Source: Lichenostomus cassidix
Lineage: Eukaryota; Chordata; Aves; Passeriformes; Meliphagidae
NCBI GenBank assembly: GCA_008360975.2
Contig: CM039189.1
Location: forward strand, 7,382,056 to 7,446,055
Length of the DNA stretch: 64,000 bases
Reading direction: 5' to 3'
Part shown: positions 62,199 through 64,000 of the stretch, one piece after another
Layout: every line of letters starts with the position of its first letter
Numbering within the stretch: the first letter of the stretch is position 1
Translations under genes and position numbers: made by a program
Notes under the pieces: model-generated
The model's database searches: none
Told to the model about the DNA's origin: nothing
Seen by the model: the letters and a program-made list of their open reading frames with translations, nothing else

Positions 62199-63811
62199 GC
62201 TCTGAAATAGCAGCAACCCCTCACTCTTTCTTCTGATCATTCTCCATATGTAGGATATACCTATCCATGATCCAGCTGGACTCCATGAGCTGTACATGCA
62301 CTACTCCAATCTTATCAGGAGAGCTCTGTTAGCAGGAGGCAAGAGTTTTCTGGGGCCTCAGAGACAATCCTGACGTGGCCTTTTTTGTTTCAGTTCTCTG
62401 TGTGCAAGATGGGCAAGATATTAGAGCTATTTATTTTTGGAAAATGTTTTTTTTTAAACAGAAACAGTGCTTATGTTTTTTTTTTATTTGAGGAAAAAAT
62501 GGTTCCTTGAAATGTCTCAATTTCAAATTTAAAGTGAAGTTAGAAAAACCCACACGTCTCATCAGTAAAAGAGCAGTCTGGTGCATGACCCAAATGGAAA
62601 CTTTTGTGCTATTAGTGTGTAACAGCATCTTAAAGATAGAAAAGGCTGAATTTGTAACTTTTTTTATTGAGATATGATTGTTTTTTTGCCACTGAACTCC
62701 AGACAGCAACTGAGTTGCAAATCTTGTAGCAGCTTTTGATGAATTTGCTAATTGTGAAGAAAGTCCCCTTGTGCCTCCTTACTGGGAGCTCTCTAACACA
62801 GCTCCCAGATGCCTGACTGGCAGGCTGTTTGAGATGGGGTGACTATACCTCTGTAGAATATAGAAAATTCTTTACAGACACCAGGAAAATAATAATGCTC
62901 TTCAGCTTACTTAGTATATAACTTCACCTGATTTGCAGCAGGTCAGGTCTCTGCTTACATCAGTAGTGTGCTGTGTATAGTCATTGACATTCTTGAGGTA
63001 CAGTTGAATTACATGGGAGGCAGGACATGGCAGTTTCACCTCAGCATTTCATCAAGGAGGTCTCTCTTAGATAGTCTTAGCTTGAAGTTCATTTCAGAAA
63101 TAAAAATGTGGTATAAATACAGATTTTGTTCTCTTGCAGCTCCAGGACTTCATTCTTTGTAGCTTAGATGACCCAGATCTCATCAGACAGCCAACTTACC
63201 CTTTCACTTGAAAAGACAGATAAAAGAGGTGGTCATGGTTTTGACTTTGAGGGTTAATTTTTTTCTTTTCTCCTGAGAAGTGTCTTCTTTCTATCACTAA
63301 GGAGATTAGCTGCCTAGTTTAGCTTTTGAGTCAAAAGTTTAGCCTCCTGCTTGCAATTCTTGTTTGGCTTTGCTGTTTGGTTTTAAACATTTTTTGTATC
63401 GATTCCCATTCTGTTTCAGTTATGCCTATTTCTATATTTGACTGATCAGTACAGAGTAATATTTGAGAGATTCAGTCAGTAAAGTCCATGTTGGTTAATT
63501 GGACACAGTGACTATGTGGACAATGATCTCTCCCTCACAAAGGCTCTGTTTCCTATATTTCACAGTATTCTAGTTCCTAACCACTTGCTCTGTGCAAAGA
63601 GCATTTGCTGTGTGCTTTGCTGCTGCCCAAATGCAGATGTAGGTTTTGGATTATGAGATTTCAAGTTCTGAGAATCAGCATGGGTTTTCATGCTCTTGAT
63701 GACACAGCCAAATAGTGTTGTTATGATAAAATTCAAAATCCATCTCTGAAGCACCTCTTTCTAGCGTTGCCTCATGCATTCTCAACTAGCAACGTATTCC
63801 TTTGTCTAAGT

Positions 63812-64000
63812 GACTTCCACTGTTGGAACTTTTTCCTAACATATTTAAGGTTTTCCTTTACTACTTCCAGATGTAGTCCCTTATTTTACCATTCTTCGAC
63901 TGTGTAAATATATTTTCTCTGGTTCTAGTACTGCTCAGTTATTTGATAGACAAGATCATGCTCTCTCTTTTAGGAGTCATTTATTAAAGAAAATTTTTAC
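63812..64000 (-). mobile_element. Old CR1 fragment, cut by window end
   Basis: GGAACTTTTTCCTAACATAT, then a degraded TAGTCCCTTATTTTACCATT, GTGTAAATATATTTTCTCTG and ATCATGCTCTCTCTTTTAG follow the reverse complement of the CR1 3' coding end/UTR (GAAGTTTTTCCTAATATC..CTTGTCCTACC..GAACAGTTT..TCATGTCCCCTCTTAG). It probably continues past 64,000. Confidence 0.58.

Larger units (their letters stand above)
47164..64000 (+). other. TRABD2B: TRABD2B intron 2, 5' part (at least 16.8 kb, continues beyond window)
   Basis: Starts at the GTAAGG donor after exon 2. CpG density falls quickly after about 47.2 kb to ordinary AT-rich DNA. I looked by eye for the next TIKI exon, which should begin in phase 0 with a conserved ALNQTLLQQE-like stretch, and did not find it, so the intron seems to run off the window. 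Contents with separate entries: tandem duplications near 50 kb, unidentified minus-strand coding-like frames near 60 kb, a MIR-like fragment near 58.8 kb, a TATA-like motif at 62.19 kb, and a CR1 remnant at the very end. The stretches 47.2-49.9, 50.4-58.8 and 60.7-63.8 kb show nothing else I can name. Confidence 0.8.

Noticed and set aside
1..64000. Endogenous retrovirus or other intact mobile element
   Set aside because: No long terminal repeats, primer binding site or reverse transcriptase/integrase frames could be recognised on either strand; only CR1 and MIR scraps.

Overview
This window looks like a vertebrate nuclear chromosome, most likely from a bird. The interspersed repeats I can recognise are short, diverged CR1 LINE 3' ends (one ends in the typical ATTCTRTG-type octamers) and old MIR-like SINE fragments. 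There is no L1/Alu-type material and overall repeat density is low, as in avian genomes. The bulk is AT-rich and CpG-poor, with one strong CpG island. A crocodilian or turtle cannot be strictly excluded.

Layout: positions 1 to about 45,000 appear to be intergenic. No exon there could be recognised. The stretch holds CR1 and MIR remnants, simple repeats, a paired TATA-like motif near 2.6 kb, and several blocks that look like conserved regulatory DNA (clusters of homeodomain TAAT cores, or local CpG retention). About 45,000 to 47,170 is a CpG island containing the promoter, 5' leader and first two coding exons of one gene on the + strand. From 47,164 to the window end is that gene's second intron, open-ended at 64,000.

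The one confident gene is TRABD2B (TIKI2), a membrane-anchored TraB-domain metalloprotease that inactivates Wnt ligands by trimming their N-terminus. Coding exon 1 (46078-46185) carries the signal peptide. Coding exon 2 (46603-47163) carries the first half of the TraB/TIKI domain, including the first GX2H metal-site motif. The remaining exons are not visible and presumably lie beyond 64,000.

The most interesting structure is the promoter and leader: a near-consensus CTCF site, a GC box, a 17-codon upstream ORF in strong Kozak context, G-quadruplex-prone runs, and a polypurine leader with long A-tracts just ahead of the start codon. Intron 2 also holds a recent 192/204-bp tandem duplication and a set of coding-like minus-strand reading frames near 60 kb that end in a stop codon followed 12 nt later by AATAAA. 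I could not identify the latter and they may be chance. I see no operon, CRISPR array, intact mobile element or clearly new multi-gene system.
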